A DNA stretch of 50,984 bases from Symbiodinium natans. Taxonomy: Eukaryota; Sar; Dinophyceae; Suessiales; Symbiodiniaceae. The translations under genes and the position numbers were made by a program. Within the stretch, counting starts at the first letter, position 1. Every line of letters starts with the position of its first letter. Location of the stretch: positions 1,084,947-1,135,930 of the forward strand of contig CAJNDS010002168.1 of NCBI GenBank assembly GCA_905221605.1, written 5' to 3'. A model generated the notes under the pieces. It was not told the DNA's origin, did no database searches, and saw only the letters and a program-made list of their open reading frames with translations. Positions 50,437-50,984 of the stretch are shown here, one piece after another.

Positions 50437-50984
50437 TGGTCGCCCCTGGTGCTTTGTGCTCCCCCTGCATCTGGCGCACGCTTGTTGGGGTCTGATCCGT
50501 TTCGATCCGTTATGGTTACTTACTCTGGCCAGTCAATGTTCTGAGAGTGGGTCCTCGTGTACTCTCTTGACATGCTGATTTGTTCATGTGGGTTGCGTGT
50601 CGCCCCCGGTGCTGGAGCTGTGTGCTCCCCCTGCATCTGGCGCACGCTTGATCCGTTTCGATCCGCTATGGTTACTTACTCTGGCCAATCAATGTTCTGA
50701 GAGTAGGTCCTCGTGTGCTTTCTTGACGTGCTGATTTGTTCATGTGGGTTGCGTGTCGCCCCCGGTGCTGGAGCTGTGTGCTCCCCCTGCATCTGGCGCA
50801 CGCTTGTTGAGGTCTGTTCCGTTTCGACCCGCTATGGTTACTTACTCTGGCCCGTCAACGTTATGAGAGTGGGTCCTCGTATGCTCTTTCGACATACTGT
50901 TTTGTTCATGCGGGTTGCGTGTCACCCCCGGTGCTGGAACCTGCCTCTGGCGCGCTTGTTGGGGTTCGGAGCAGGGGTGAAGCT
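50437..50984. repeat. 160-bp tandem repeat reaching the right edge
   Basis: CTCCCCCTGCATCTGGCGCA occurs at 50459, 50625 and 50781 (spacing 166 and 156, the difference being a deletion of about 10 bp after CGCACGCTTG), with a fourth, shortened copy near 50941. Copies differ by several substitutions. The array may continue past the window. Confidence 0.92.

Overview
The window looks like nuclear DNA of a core dinoflagellate, most like the Symbiodiniaceae. Three things point there. A complete 22-nt dinoflagellate spliced-leader (SL) sequence sits in the DNA at 49027-49048. An ankyrin-repeat gene with an N-terminal ubiquitin-like segment (35772-37350) is of a type abundant in these algae. Telomere-type heptamer repeats (TTTAGGG/CCCTAAA) fill the sequence in both orientations. 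Exactly 100 N at 33385-33484 mark an assembly gap, so this is a draft scaffold. There are no bacterial operons, tRNA or rRNA genes, or CRISPR arrays.

Main reading: most non-repeat blocks between heptamer islands (about 0.9-24.2 kb and 34.6-48.8 kb) behave as short plus-strand exons. They start after pyrimidine-AG or AAG acceptors, end at GT or GC donors, and often join in phase with the next block. Many donors are the first bases of the heptamer array itself: GTTTAGGG in one orientation, GCCCTAAACC or GCTAAACCC in the other. The islands are therefore best read as introns, not chromosome ends. Exon and gene boundaries below were read by eye; the protein products are mostly unrecognised. The ankyrin gene is the only one with a secure family.

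Layout. 1-305: AT-rich octamer satellite. 0.9-24.2 kb: a one-directional run of exon clusters with heptamer introns, including first exons that look like a signal peptide (10561) and a membrane anchor (8155). 24.2-34.4 kb: gene-poor satellite block holding an inverted repeat, a 2.8-kb tandem duplication, 56-bp and 88-bp arrays, a CCA-rich array, an acidic GAT/GAA tract and a 2.3-kb array of nested AT/GC palindromes containing the gap. 34.6-39.8 kb: exon clusters and the ankyrin gene. 40.3-43 kb: a presequence-like first exon followed by a 2.2-kb AT-rich element bounded by inverted repeats. 43.2-48.8 kb: more exon clusters, with several copies of small hairpin (MITE-like) elements lying in introns. 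48.8-51 kb: heptamer-free DNA with the SL relic, two overlapping open frames and a 160-bp tandem repeat running off the edge.

All supported genes are on the plus strand, as expected for the one-directional gene arrays of dinoflagellates, whose mRNAs receive the SL by trans-splicing.
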